In this document: in pieces, positions 46,865-59,429 of the stretch
How positions within the stretch are numbered: position 1 is the stretch's first letter
Layout of the letters: every line of letters starts with the position of its first letter
From: Lasioglossum baleicum
Lineage: Eukaryota > Arthropoda > Insecta > Hymenoptera > Halictidae
DNA length: 64,000 bases
Direction: 5' to 3'
Assembly: GCF_051020765.1 (NCBI RefSeq)
Contig: NW_027469189.1
Span: forward strand, 372,001 to 436,000
Notes under the pieces: generated by a model
Told to the model about the DNA's origin: nothing
What the model saw: only the letters and a program-made list of their open reading frames with translations
Database searches by the model: none
Position numbers and translations under genes: made by a program

Positions 46865-47728
46865 CGCACGTGTTTTTACTCGACTAGCCTGCGGGATGCA
46901 TCCTCTAGCACGTGTTTTTACTCGACTAGCCTGCGGGATGCATCCTCTCGCACGTGTTTTTACTCCACTAGCCTGCGGGATACATCCTCTCGCACGTGTT
47001 TTTGCTCGACTAGCCTGCGGGATGCATCCTCTCGCACGTGTTTTTGCTCGACTAGCCTGCGGGATGCATCCTCTCGCACGTGTTTTTGCTCGACTAGCCT
47101 GCGGGATGCATCCTCTCGCACGTGTTTTTACTCGACTAGCCTGCGGGATGCATCGTCTCGCACGTGTTTTTGCTCGACTAGCCTGCGGGATGCATCCTCT
47201 CGCACGTGTTTTTACTCGACTAGCCTGCGGGATTCATCCTCTCGCACGTGTTTTTACTCGACTAGCCTGCGGGATGCATCCTCTCGCACGTGTTTTTGCT
47301 CGACTAGCCTGCTGGAGCAATCCTCTCGCACGTGTTTTTACTCGACTAGCCTGCGGGATGCATCCTCCCGCACGTGTTTTTACTCCACTAGCCTGCGGGA
47401 TACATCCTCTCGCACGTGTTTTTGCTCGACTAGCCTGCGGGATGCATCCTCTCGCACGTGTTTTTGCTCGACTAGCCTGCGGGATGCATCCTCTCGCACG
47501 TGTTTTTGCTCGACTAGCCTGCGGGATGCATCCTCTCGCACGTGTTTTTACTCGACTAGCCTGCGGGATGCATCCTCTCGCACGTGTTTTTGCTCGACTA
47601 GCCTGCGGGATGCATCCTCTCGCACGTGTTTTTACTCGACTAGCCTGCGGGATGCATACTCTCGCACGTGTTTTTACTCGACTACCCTGCGGGATGCATC
47701 CTCTCGCACGTGTTTTTGCATGACTAGC
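46865..47728 (+). repeat. 42-mer array, 21 units
   Basis: C9G near 47154, GGAGCAATCC near 47314, T12C with G30C, and C8A near 47652. The second half repeats 46.15-46.74 kb, so clusters 45 and 46 lie 981 bp apart on a local duplication. Confidence 0.94.
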
Positions 47729-47845
47729 CATGCGCATCCCAAAAAACCTGCGCATGCGCATCCCAAAAAACCTGCGCATGCACATCCCAAAAAACCTGCG
47801 CATGCGCATCCCACAAAACCTGCGTATGCGCATCCCACAAAACCT
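47729..47845 (+). repeat. 24-mer cluster 46, K-K-K-Q-Q
   Basis: Copy of cluster 40 at 4,884 bp; left flank GCATGACTAG; two perfect palindromes. Confidence 0.95.
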
Positions 47846-48163
47846 CGCACGTGTTTTTACTCGACTAGCCTGCGGGATGCATCCTCTAGCACGTGTTTTT
47901 ACTCGACTAGCCTGCGGGATGCATCCTCTCGCACGTGTTTTTACTCCACTAGCCTGCGGGATACATCCTCTCGCACGTGTTTTTGCTCGACTAGCCTGCG
48001 GGATGCATCCTCTCGCACGGGTTTTTACTCGACTAGCCTGCGGGATGCATCCTCTCGCACGTGTTTTTACTCGACTAGCCTGCGGGATGCATCGTCTCGC
48101 ACGTGTTTTTACTCGACTAGCCTGCGGGATGCATCCTCTCGCACGTGTTTTTGCTCGACTAGC
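47846..48163 (+). repeat. 42-mer array, 8 units
   Basis: As 42962-43279; CACGGGTTTTT near 48018. Confidence 0.93.
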
Positions 48164-48256
48164 CATGCGCATGCCAAAAAACCTGCGCATGCGCATCCCA
48201 AAAAATCTGCGCATGCGCATCCCACAAAACCTGCGCATGCGCATCCCACAAAACCT
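48164..48256 (+). repeat. 24-mer cluster 47, K-K'-Q-Q
   Basis: GCATGCCAAAA variant; three perfect palindromes; right flank CACGTGTTTGTGCTC. Confidence 0.95.
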
Positions 48257-48364
48257 CGCACGTGTTTGTGCTCGACTAGCCTGCGGGATGCATCCTTTCG
48301 CACGTGTTTTTACTCGACTAGCCTGCGGGATGAATCCTCTCGCACGTGTTTTTGCTCGACTAGC
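48257..48364 (+). repeat. 42-mer spacer, 3 units
   Basis: As 43373-43480. Confidence 0.93.
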
Positions 48365-48457
48365 CATGCGCATCCCAAAAAACCTGCACATGCGCATCCC
48401 AAAAAACCTGCGCATGCGCATCCCACAAAACCTGCGCATGCGCATCCCACAAAACCT
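48365..48457 (+). repeat. 24-mer cluster 48, K-K-Q-Q
   Basis: First junction TGCACATGCGCA; two perfect palindromes. Confidence 0.95.
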
Positions 48458-50119
48458 CGCACGTGTTTTTACTCGACTAGCCTGCGGGATGCATCCTCTC
48501 GCACGTGTTTTTACTCGACTAGCCTGCGGGATGCATCCTCTCGCACGTGTTTTTACTCGACTAGCCTGCGGGATGCATCCTCTCGCACGTGTTTTTGCTC
48601 GACTAGCCTGCGGGATGCATCCTCTCGCACGTGTTTTTGCTCGACTAGCCTGCGGGATGCATCCTCTCGCACGTGTTTTTGCTCGACTAGCCTGCTGGAT
48701 GCATCCTCTCGCACGTGTTTTTGCTCGACTAGCCTGCGGGACGCATCCTCTCGCACGTGTTTTTACTCGACTAGCCTGCGGGATGCATCCTCTCGCACGT
48801 GTTTTTACTCGACTAGCCTGCGGGAAGCATCCTCTTGCACGTGTTTTTACTCGACTAGCATGCGGGATGCATCCTCTCGCACGTGTTTTTACTCGACTAG
48901 CCTGCGGGATGCATCCTCTCGCACGTGTTTTTACTCGACTAGCCTGCGGGAAGCATCCTCTTGCACGTGTTTTTACTCGACTAGCCTGCGGGATGCATCC
49001 TCTCGCACGTGTTTTTACTCGACTAGCCTGCGGGATGCATCCTCTCGCACGTGTTTTTACTCGACTAGCCTGCGGGATGCATCCTCTTGCACGTGTTTTT
49101 ACTCGACTAGCATGCGGGATGCATCCTCTCGCACGTGTTTTTACTCGACTAGCCTGCGGGAAGCATCCTCTCGCACGTGTTTTTACTCGACTAGCCTGCG
49201 GGATGCATCCTCTCGCACGTGTTTTTACTCGACTAGCCTGCGGGAAGCATCCTCTTGCACGTGTTTTTACTCGACTAGCCTGCGGGATGCATCCTCTCGC
49301 ACGTGTTTTTACTCGACTAGCCTGCGGGATGCATCCTCTTGCACGTGTTTTTACTCGACTAGCATGCGGGATGTATCCTCTCGCACGTGTTTTTACTCGA
49401 CAAGCCTGCGGGATGCATCCTCTCGCACGTGTTTTTACTCGACTAGCCTGCGGGAAGCATCCTCTTGCACGTGTTTTTACTCGACTAGCCTGCGGGATGC
49501 ATCCTCTCGCACGTGTTTTTACTCGACTAGCCTGCGGGATGCATCCTCTCGCACGTGTTTTTACTCGACTAGCCTGCGGGATGCATCCTCTTGCACGTGT
49601 TTTTACTCGACTAGCATGCGGGATGCATCCTCTCGCACGTGTTTTTACTCGACTAGCCTGCGGGAAGCATCCTCTCGCACGTGTTTTTACTCGACTAGCC
49701 TGCGGGATGCATCCTCTCGCACGTGTTTTTACTCGACTAGCCTGCGGGATGCATCCTCTCGCACGTGTTTTTACTCGACTAGCCTGCGGGAAGCATCCTC
49801 TTGCACGTGTTTTTACTCGACTAGCCTGCGGGATGCATCCTCTCGCACGTGTTTTTACTCGACTAGCCTGCGGGATGCATCCTCTCGCACGTGTTTTTAC
49901 TCGACTAGCCTGCGGGAAGCATCCTCTTGCACGTGTTTTTACTCGACTAGCCTGCGGGATGCATCCTCTCGCACGTGTTTTTACTCGACTAGCCTGCGGG
50001 ATGCATCCTCTCGCACGTGTTTTTACTCGACTAGCCTGCAGGATGCATCCTCTCGCACGTGTTTTTACTCGACTAGCCTGCGGGATGCATCCTCTCGCAC
50101 GTGTTTTTGCACGACTAGC
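48458..50119 (+). repeat. 42-mer array, 40 units
   Basis: Matches 43574-45235; T33A near 49400. Confidence 0.95.
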
Positions 50120-50236
50120 CATGCGCATCCCAAAAAACCTGCGCATGCGCATCCCAAAAAACCTGCGCATGCACATCCCAAAAAACCTGCGCATGCGCAT
50201 CCCACAAAACCTGCGTATGCGCATCCCACAAAACCT
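50120..50236 (+). repeat. 24-mer cluster 49, K-K-K-Q-Q
   Basis: Copy of cluster 43; two perfect palindromes. Confidence 0.95.
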
Positions 50237-50554
50237 CGCACGTGTTTTTACTCGACTAGCCTGCGGGATGCATCCTCTAGCACGTGTTTTTACTCGACTA
50301 GCCTGCGGGATGCATCCTCTCGCACGTGTTTTTACTCCACTAGCCTGCGGGATACATCCTCTCGCACGTGTTTTTGCTCGACTAGCCTGCGGGATGCATC
50401 CTCTCGCACGTGTTTTTGCTCGACTAGCCTGCGGGATGCATCCTCTCGCACGTGTTTTTGCTCGACTAGCATGCGGGATGCATCCTCTCGCACGTGTTTT
50501 TACTCGACTAGCCTGCGGGATGCATCCTCTCGCACGTGTTTTTACTCGACTAGC
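50237..50554 (+). repeat. 42-mer array, 8 units
   Basis: Copy of 45353-45670. Confidence 0.93.
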
Positions 50555-50599
50555 CATGCGCATCCCAAAAAACCTGCGCATGCGCATCCCACAAAACCT
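50555..50599 (+). repeat. 24-mer cluster 50, K-Q
   Basis: Entered from an A26 unit; one perfect palindrome. Confidence 0.95.
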
Positions 50600-51799
50600 C
50601 GCACGTGTTTTTACTCGACTAGCCTGCGGGATGCATCCTCTCGCACGTGTTTTCACTCGACTAGCCTGCGGGATGCATCCTCTCGCACGTGTTTTTGCTC
50701 GACTAGCCTGCGGGATGCATCCTCTCGCACGTGTTTGTGCTCGACTAGCCTGCGGGATGCATCCTCTCGCACGTGTTTTTACTCGACTAGCCTGCGGGAT
50801 GCATCCTCTCGCACGTGTTTTTGCTCGACTAGCCTGCGGGATGCATCCTCTCGCACGTGTTTTTACTCGACTAGCCTGCGGGATGCATCCTCTCGCACGT
50901 GTTTTTACTCGACTAGCCTGCGGGATGCATCGTCTCGCACGTGTTTTTGCTCGACTAGCCTGCGGGATGCATCCTCTCGCACGTGTTTTTACTCGACTAG
51001 CCTGCGGGATTCATCCTCTCGCACGTGTTTTTACTCGACTAGCCTGCGGGATGCATCCTCTCGCACGTGTTTTTGCTCGACTAGCCTGCTGGAGCAATCC
51101 TCTCGCACGTGTTTTTACTCGACTAGCCTGCGGGATGCATCCTCCCGCACGTGTTTTTACTCCACTAGCCTGCGGGATACATCCTCTCGCACGTGTTTTT
51201 GCTCGACTAGCCTGCGGGATGCATCCTCTCGCACGTGTTTTTGCTCGACTAGCCTGCGGGATGCATCCTCTCGCACGTGTTTTTGCTCGACTAGCCTGCG
51301 GGATGCATCCTCTCGCACGTGTTTTTACTCGACTAGCCTGCGGGATGCATCCTCTCGCACGTGTTTTTGCTCGACTAGCCTGCGGGATGCATCCTCTCGC
51401 ACGTGTTTTTACTCGACTAGCCTGCGGGATGCATCCTCTCGCACGTGTTTTTACTCGACTAGCCTGCGGGAAGCATCCTCTTGCACGTGTTTTTACTCGA
51501 CTAGCCTGCGGGAAGCATCCTCTTGCACGTGTTTTTACTCGACTAGCCTGCGGGATGCATCCTCTCGCACGTGTTTTTGCTCGACTAGCCTGCGGGATGC
51601 ATCCTCTCGCACGTGTTTTTACTCGACTAGCCTGCGGGAAGCATCCTCTTGCACGTGTTTTTACTCGACTAGCCTGCGGGATGCATCCTCTCGCACGTGG
51701 TTTTACTCGACTAGCCTGCGGGATGCATCCTCTCGCACGTGTTTTTACTCGACTACCCTGCGGGATGCATCCTCTCGGACGTGTTTTTGCTCGACTAGC
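50600..51799 (+). repeat. 42-mer array, 29 units, junction zone
   Basis: The left side belongs to the 4.9-kb family, with GGAGCAATCC near 51093. The right side, from about 51.4 kb, joins the 5.4-kb family type. It contains CACGTGGTTTTAC near 51696 and CGGACGTG near 51777. Confidence 0.93.
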
Positions 51800-51916
51800 C
51801 ATGCGCATCCCAAAAAACCTGCGCATGCGCATCCCAAAAAATCTGCGCATGCGCATCCCAAAAAACCTGCGCATGCGCATCCCACAAAACCTGCGCATGC
51901 GCATCCCACAAAACCT
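51800..51916 (+). repeat. 24-mer cluster 51, K-K'-K-Q-Q
   Basis: Same type as clusters 2, 9 and 12; four perfect palindromes. Confidence 0.95.
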
Positions 51917-53283
51917 CGCACGTGTTTTTACTCGACTAGCCTGCGGGATGCATCCTCTCGCACGTGTTTTTGCTCGACTAGCCTGCGGGATGCATCCTCT
52001 CGCACGTGTTTTTCCTCGACTAGTCTGCGGGATGCATCCTCTCGCACGTGTTTTTACTCGACTAGCCTGCAGGATTCATCCTCTCGCACGTGTTTTTGCT
52101 CGACTAGCCTGCGGGATGCATCCTCTCGCACGTGTTTTTGCTCGACTAGCCTGCGGGATGCATCCTCTCGCACGTGTTTTTGCTCGACTACCCTGCGGGA
52201 CGCATCCTCTCGCACGTGTTTTTACTCGACTAGCTTGCGGGATGCATCCTCTCGCACGTGTTTTTACTCGACTAGCCTGCGGGAAGCATCCTCTTGCACG
52301 TGTTTTTACTCGACTAGCATGCGGGATGCATCCTCTCGCACGTGTTTTTCTCGACTAGCCTGCGGGAAGCATCCTCTCGCACGTGTTTTTACTCGACTAG
52401 CCTGCGGGATGCATCCTCTCGCACGTGTTTTTACTCGACTAGCCTGCGGGAAGCATCCTCTTGCACGTGTTTTTACTCGACTAGCCTGCGGGAAGCATCC
52501 TCTTGCACGTGTTTTTACTCGACTAGCCTGCGGGATGCATCCTCTCGCACGTGTTTTTGCTCGACTAGCCTGCGGGATGCATCCTCTCGCACGTGTTTTT
52601 ACTCGACTAGCCTGCGGGAAGCATCCTCTTGCACGTGTTTTTACTCGACTAGCCTGCGGGATGCATCCTCTCGCACGTGTTTTTACTCGACTAGCCTGCG
52701 GGATGCATCCTCTCGCACGTGTTTTTACTCGACTAGCCTGCAGGATGCATCCTCTCGCACGTGTTTTTACTCGACTAGCCTGCGGGATGCATCCTCTCGC
52801 ACGTGTTTTTGCTCGACTAGCCTGCGGGATGCATCCTCTCGCACGTGTTTTTGCTCGACTAGCCTGCGGGATGCATCCTCTCGCACGTGTTTTTGCTCGA
52901 CTAGCCTGCGGGATGCATCCTCTCGCACGTGTTTTTACTCGACTAGCCTGCGGGAAGCATCCTCTTGCACGTGTTTTTACTCGACTAGCATGCGGGATGC
53001 ATCCTCTCGCACGTGTTTTTACTCGACTAGCCTGCGGGAAGCATCCTCTCGCACGTGTTTTTACTCGACTAGCTTGCGGGATGCATCCTCTCGCACGTGT
53101 TTTTACTCGACTAGCCTGCGGTAAGCATCCTCTTGCACGTGTTTTTACTCGACTAGCATGCGGGATGCATCCTCTCGCACGTGTTTTTACTCGACTAGCC
53201 TGCGGGATGCATCCTCTCGCACGTGTTTTTATTCGACTACCCTGCGGGATGCATCCTCTCGCACGTGTTTTTGCTCGACTAGC
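51917..53283 (+). repeat. 42-mer array, 33 units minus one base
   Basis: Contains the family deletion after T5 at 52350. Against 2281-4571 it is 22 units shorter, losing two units left of the deletion and 20 right of it. Confidence 0.93.
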
Positions 53284-53352
53284 CATGCGCATCCCAAAAA
53301 ACCTGCGCATGCGCATCCCACAAAACCTGCGCATGCGCATCCCACAAAACCT
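53284..53352 (+). repeat. 24-mer cluster 52, K-Q-Q
   Basis: Three modules, two perfect palindromes; preceded by TTTTTATTCG and G35C units. Confidence 0.95.
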
Positions 53353-54510
53353 CGCACGTGTTTTTACTCGACTAGCCTGCGGGATGCATCCTCACGCACG
53401 TGTTTTTACTCGACTAGCCTGCGGGATGCATCCTCTCGCACGTGTTTTTACTCGACTAGCCTGCAGGATGCATCCTCTCGCACGTGTTTTTACTCGACTA
53501 GCCTGCGGGATGCATCCTCTCGCACGTGTTTTTGCTCGACTAGCCTGCGGGATGCATCCTATCGCACGTGTTTTTGCTCGACTAGCCTGCGGGATGCATC
53601 CTCTCGCACGTGTTTTTGCTCGACTAGCCTGCGGGACGCATCCTCTCGCACGTGTTTTTACTCGACTAGCATGCGGGATGCATCCTCTCGCACGTGTTTT
53701 TACTCGACTAGCCTGCGGGAAGCATCCTCTTGCACGTGTTTTTACTCGACTAGCCTGCGGGATGCATCCTCTCGCACGTGTTTTTGCTCGACTAGCCTGC
53801 GGGATGCATCCTCTCGCACGTGTTTTTACTCGACTAGCCTGCGGGAAGCATCCTCTTGCACGTGTTTTTACTCGACTAGCCTGCGGGATGCATCCTCTCG
53901 CACGTGTTTTTACTCGACTAGCCTGCGGGATGCATCCTCTCGCACGTGTTTTTACTCGACTAGCCTGCAGGATGCATCCTCTCGCACGTGTTTTTACTCG
54001 ACTAGCCTGCGGGATGCATCCTCTCGCACGTGTTTTTGCTCGACTAGCCTGCGGGATGCATCCTCTCGCACGTGTTTTTGCTCGACTAGCCTGCGGGATG
54101 CATCCTCTCGCACGTGTTTTTGCTCGACTAGCCTGCGGGATGCATCCTCTCGCACGTGTTTTTACTCGACTAGCCTGCGGGAAGCATCCTCTTGCACGTG
54201 TTTTTACTCGACTAGCATGCGGGATGCATCCTCTCGCACGTGTTTTTACTCGACTAGCCTGCGGGAAGCATCCTCTCGCACGTGTTTTTACTCGACTAGC
54301 TTGCGGGATGCATCCTCTCGCACGTGTTTTTACTCGACTAGCCTGCGGTAAGCATCCTCTTGCACGTGTTTTTACTCGACTAGCATGCGGGATGCATCCT
54401 CTCGCACGTGTTTTTACTCGACTAGCCTGCGGGATGCATCCTCTCGCACGTGTTGTTATTCGACTACCCTGCGGGATGCATCCTCTCGCACGTGTTTTTG
54501 CTCGACTAGC
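53353..54510 (+). repeat. 42-mer array, 28 units
   Basis: CCTCACGCACG near 53392 and CCTATCGCACG near 53559. The copy before cluster 53 has a private GTTGTTATTCG near 54452. Confidence 0.93.
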
Positions 54511-54579
54511 CATGCGCATCCCAAAAAACCTGCGCATGCGCATCCCACAAAACCTGCGCATGCGCATCCCACAAAACCT
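54511..54579 (+). repeat. 24-mer cluster 53, K-Q-Q
   Basis: Two perfect palindromes; copy of cluster 52. Confidence 0.95.
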
Positions 54580-57248
54580 CGCACGTGTTTTTACTCGACT
54601 AGCCTGCGGGATGCATCCTCACGCACGTGTTTTTACTCGACTAGCCTGCGGGATGCATCCTCTCGCACGTGTTTTTACTCGACTAGCCTGCAGGATGCAT
54701 CCTCTCGCACGTGTTTTTACTCGACTAGCCTGCGGGATGCATCCTCTCGCACGTGTTTTTGCTCGACTAGCCTGCGGGATGCATCCTATCGCACGTGTTT
54801 TTGCTCGACTAGCCTGCGGGATGCATCCTCTCGCACGTGTTTTTGCTCGACTAGCCTGCGGGATGCATCCTCTCGCACGTGTTTTTGCTCGACTATCCTG
54901 CGGGATGCATCCTCTCGCACGTGTTTTTGCTCGACTAGCCTGCGGGACGCATCCTCTCGCACGTGTTTTTACTCGACTAGCCTGCGGGATGCATCCTCTC
55001 GCACGTGTTTTTACTCGACTAGCCTGCGGGAAGCATCCTCTTGCACGTGTTTTTACTCGACTAGTCTGCGGGATGCATCCTCTCGCACGTGTTTTTACTC
55101 GACTAGCCTGCAGGATTCATCCTCTCGCACGTGTTTTTACTCGACTAGCCTGCGGGATGCATCCTCCCGCACGTGTTTTTACTCCACTAGCCTGCGGGAT
55201 ACATCCTCTCGCACGTGTTTTTGCTCGACTAGCCTGCGGGATGCATCCTCTCGCACGTGTTTTTGCTCGACTAGCCTGCGGGATGCATCCTCTCGCACGT
55301 GTTTTTGCTCGACTACCCTGCGGGACGCATCCTCTCGCACGTGTTTTTACTCGACTAGCCTGCGGGATGCATCCTCTCGCACGTGTTTTTACTCGACTAG
55401 CCTGCGGGAAGCATCCTCTTGCACGTGTTTTTACTCGACTAGCATGCGGGATGCATCCTCTCGCACGTGTTTTTCTCGACTAGCCTGCGGGAAGCATCCT
55501 CTCGCACGTGTTTTTACTCGACTAGCCTGCGGGATGCATCCTCTCGCACGTGTTTTTACTCGACTAGCCTGCGGGAAGCATCCTCTTGCACGTCTTTTTA
55601 CTCGACTAGCCTGCGGGATGCATCCTCTCGCACGTGTTTTTACTCGACTAGCCTGCGGGATGCATCCCCTTGCACGTGTTTTTACTCGACTAGCATGCGG
55701 GATGCATCCTCTCGCACGTGTTTTTACTCGACTAGCCTGCGGGATGCATCCTCTCGCACGTGTTTTTGCTCGACTAGCCTGCTGGATGCATCCTCTCGCA
55801 CGTGTTTTTACTCGACTAGCCTGCGGGATGCATCCTCCCGCACGTGTTTTTACTCCACTAGCCTGCGGGATGCATATTCTCGCACGTGTTTTTACTCGAC
55901 TAGCCTGCGGGATTCATCCTCTCGCACGTGTTTTTACTCGACTAGCCTGCGGGATGCATCCTCTCGCACGTGTTTTTGCTCGACTAGCCTGCTGGATGCA
56001 TCCTCTCGCACGTGTTTTTACTCGACTAGCCTGCGGGATGCATCCTCCCGCACGTGTTTTTACTCCACTAGCCTGCGGGATACATCCTCTCGCACGTGTT
56101 TTTGCTCGACTAGCCTGCGGGATGCATCCTCTCGCACGTGTTTTTGCTCGACTAGCCTGCGGGATGCATCCTCTCGCACGTGTTTTTGCTCGACTAGCCT
56201 GCGGGACGCATCCTCTCGCACGTGTTTTTACTCGACTAGCATGCGGGATGCATCCTCTCGCACGTGTTTTTACTCGACTAGCCTGCGGGAAGCATCCTAT
56301 CGCACGTGTTTTTACTCGACTAGCCTGCGGGAAGCATCCTCTCGTACGTGTTTTTACTCGACTAGCCTGCGGGATGCATCCTCTCGCACGTGTTTTTACT
56401 CGACTAGCCTGCGGGAAGCATCCTCTTGCACGTGTTTTTACTCGACTAGCCTGCGGGAAGCATCCTCTTGCACGTGTTTTTACTCGACTAGCCTGCGGGA
56501 TGCATCCTCTCGCACGTGTTTTTGCTCGACTAGCCTGCGGGATGCATCCTCTCGCACGTGTTTTTACTCGACTAGCCTGCGGGAAGCATCCTCTTGCACG
56601 TGTTTTTACTCGACTAGCCTGCGGGATGCATCCTCTCGCACGTGTTTTTACTCGACTAGCCTGCGGGATGCATCCTCTCGCACGTGTTTTTACTCGACTA
56701 GCCTGCAGGATGCATCCTCTCGCACGTGTTTTTACTCGACTAGCCTGCGGGATGCATCCTCTCGCACGTGTTTTTGCTCGACTAGCCTGCGGGATGCATC
56801 CTCTCGCACGTGTTTTTGCTCGACTAGCCTGCGGGATGCATCCTCTCGCACGTGTTTTTGCTCGACTAGCCTGCGGGATGCATCCTCTCGCACGTGTTTT
56901 TACTCGACTAGCCTGCGGGAAGCATCCTCTTGCACGTGTTTTTACTCGACTAGCATGCGGGATGCATCCTCTCGCACGTGTTTTTACTCGACTAGCCTGC
57001 GGGAAGCATCCTCTCGCACGTGTTTTTACTCGACTAGCTTGCGGGATGCATCCTCTCGCACGTGTTTTTACTCGACTAGCCTGCGGTAAGCATCCTCTTG
57101 CACGTGTTTTTACTCGACTAGCCTGCGGGATGCATCCTCTCGCACGTGTTTTTACTCGACTAGCCTGCGGGATGCATCCTCTCGCACGTGTTTTTATTCG
57201 ACTACCCTGCGGGATGCATCCTCTCGCACGTGTTTTTGCTCGACTAGC
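54580..57248 (+). repeat. 42-mer array, 64 units minus one base
   Basis: From the deletion at 55475 to cluster 54 is 1,774 bp, the same as from 2798 to cluster 3. Private changes are CACGTCTTTT near 55594, GCATATTCTCG near 55873, and GTACGTG near 56345. Confidence 0.94.
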
Positions 57249-57317
57249 CATGCGCATCCCAAAAAACCTGCGCATGCGCATCCCACAAAACCTGCGCATG
57301 CGCATCCCACAAAACCT
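57249..57317 (+). repeat. 24-mer cluster 54, K-Q-Q
   Basis: Two perfect palindromes; fourth member of the cluster 3 lineage with the full 1,774-bp left flank. Confidence 0.95.
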
Positions 57318-59429
57318 CGCACGTGTTTTTACTCGACTAGCCTGCGGGATGCATCCTCACGCACGTGTTTTTACTCGACTAGCCTGCGGGATGCATCCTC
57401 TCGCACGTGTTTTTACTCGACTAGCCTGCAGGATGCATCCTCTCGCACGTGTTTTTACTCGACTAGCCTGCGGGATGCATCCTCTCGCACGTGTTTTTGC
57501 TCGACTAGCCTGCGGGATGCATCCTATCGCACGTGTTTTTGCTCGACTAGCCTGCGGGATGCATCCTCTCGCACGTGTTTTTGCTCGACTAGCCTGCGGG
57601 ATGCATCCTCTCGCACGTGTTTTTGCTCGACTATCCTGCGGGATGCATCCTCTCGCACGTGTTTTTGCTCGACTAGCCTGCGGGACGCATCCTCTCGCAC
57701 GTGTTTTTACTCGACTAGCCTGCGGGATGCATCCTCTCGCACGTGTTTTTACTCGACTAGCCTGCGGGAAGCATCCTCTTGCACGTGTTTTTACTCGACT
57801 AGCATGCGGGATGCATCCTCTCGCACGTGTTTTTACTCGACTAGCCTGCGGGAAGCATCCTCTCGCACGTGTTTTTACTCGACTAGCCTGTGGGAAGCAT
57901 CCTCTTGCACGTGTTTTTACTCGACTAGCCTGCGGGATGCATCCTCTCGCACGTGTTTTTACTCGACTAGCCTGCGGGAAGCATCCTCTTGCACGTGTTT
58001 TTACTCGACTAGCCTGCGGGATGCATCCTCTCGCACGTGTTTTTACTCGACTAGCCTGCGGGATGCATCCTCTCGCACGTGTTTTTACTCGACTAGCCTG
58101 CGGGATGCATCCTCTCGCACGTGTTTTTACTCGACTAGCCTGCGGGATGCATCCTCTCGCACGTGTTTTTACTCGACTAGCCTGCGGGAAGCATCCTCTT
58201 GCACGTGTTTTTACTCGACTAGCCTGCGGGATGCATCCTCTCGCACGTGTTTTTACTCGACTAGCCTGCGGGATGCATCCTCTCGCACGTGTTTTTACTC
58301 GACTAGCCTGCACGATGCATCCTCTCGCACGTGTTTTTACTCGACTAGCCTGCGGGATGCATCCTCTCGCACGTGTTTTTGCTCGACTAGCCTGCGGGAT
58401 GCATCCTCTCGCACGTGTTTTTGCTCGACTAGCCTGCGGGATGCATCCTCTCGCACGTGTTTTTGCTCGACTAGCCTGCTGGATGCATCCTCTCGCACGT
58501 GTTTTTGCTCGACTAGCCTGCGGGACGCATCCTCTCGCACGTGTTTTTACTCGACTAGCCTGCGGGATGCATCCTCTCGCACGTGTTTTTACTCGACTAG
58601 CTTGCGGGAAGCATCCTCTTGCACGTGTTTTTACTCGACTAGCATGCGGGATGCATCCTCTCGCACGTGTTTTTACTCGACTAGCCTGCGGGATGCATCC
58701 TCTCGCACGTGTTTTTACTCGACTAGCCTGCAGGAAGCATCCTCTTGCACGTGTTTTTACTCGACTAGCCTGCGGGATGCATCCTCTCGCACGTGTTTTT
58801 ACTCGACTAGCCTGCGGGATGCATCCTCTCGCACGTGTTTTTACTCGACTAGCCTGCGGGATGCATCCTCTTGCACGTGTTTTTACTCGACTAGCATGCG
58901 GGATGCATCCTCTCGCACGTGTTTTTACTCGACTAGCCTGCGGGAAGCATCCTCTCGCACGTGTTTTTACTCGACTAGCCTGCGGGATGCATCCTCTCGC
59001 ACGTGTTTTTACTCGACTAGCCTGCGGGAAGCATCCTCTTGCACGTGTTTTTACTCGACTAGCCTGCGGGATGCATCCTCTCGCACGTGTTTTTACTCGA
59101 CTAGCCTGCGGGATGCATCCTCTTGCACGTGTTTTTACTCGACTAGCATGCGGGATGCATCCTCTCGCACGTGTTTTTACTCGACTAGCCTGCGGGATGC
59201 ATCCTCTCGCACGTGTTTTTACTCGACTAGCCTGCGGGAAGCATCCTCTTGCACGTGTTTTTACTCGACTAGCCTGCGGGATGCATCCTCTCGCACGTGT
59301 TTTTACTCGACTAGCCTGCGGGATGCATCCTCTCGCACGTGTTTTTACTCGACTAGCCTGCGGAATGCATCCTCTTGCACGTGTTTTTACTCGACTAGCA
59401 TGCGGGATGCATCCTCTCGCACGTGTTTT

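Larger units (their letters stand above)
42845..47728 (+). repeat. 4,884-bp higher-order unit, copy A
   Basis: Clusters K-K-K-Q-Q, K-K'-Q-Q, K-K-Q-Q, K-K-K-Q-Q, K-Q, K-K-K-Q-Q with spacings 8, 3, 40, 8, 25 and 21 units. The first four spacings are repeated exactly in copy B. Similarity to copy B extends left to about 42350 and right to about 46.0 kb. Confidence 0.92.
47729..50900 (+). repeat. 4,884-bp higher-order unit, copy B (partial)
   Basis: Clusters 46 to 50 repeat clusters 40 to 44 exactly, with spacings of 8, 3, 40 and 8 units. A private GATGTATCC lies near 49373. The pattern breaks near 50.9 kb, where two units present in copy A (G4T and its neighbour) are absent. Confidence 0.92.
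52990..54850 (+). repeat. 1,227-bp duplication around clusters 52 and 53
   Basis: Clusters 52 and 53 and their flanks, including AGCTTGCGG, GGTAAGCAT, CCTCACGCACG and CCTATCGCACG units, repeat at 1,227 bp. Ends are approximate. Confidence 0.8.

Noticed and set aside
25385..55483. Open reading frames of 934 to 10,032 codons on both strands as protein genes
   Set aside because: Frames are open in two + phases and one - phase at once. Nothing distinguishes one phase: variants change residues freely (T3A, A26G), indels simply switch between open phases, there is no start context, and the peptides match no family I know.
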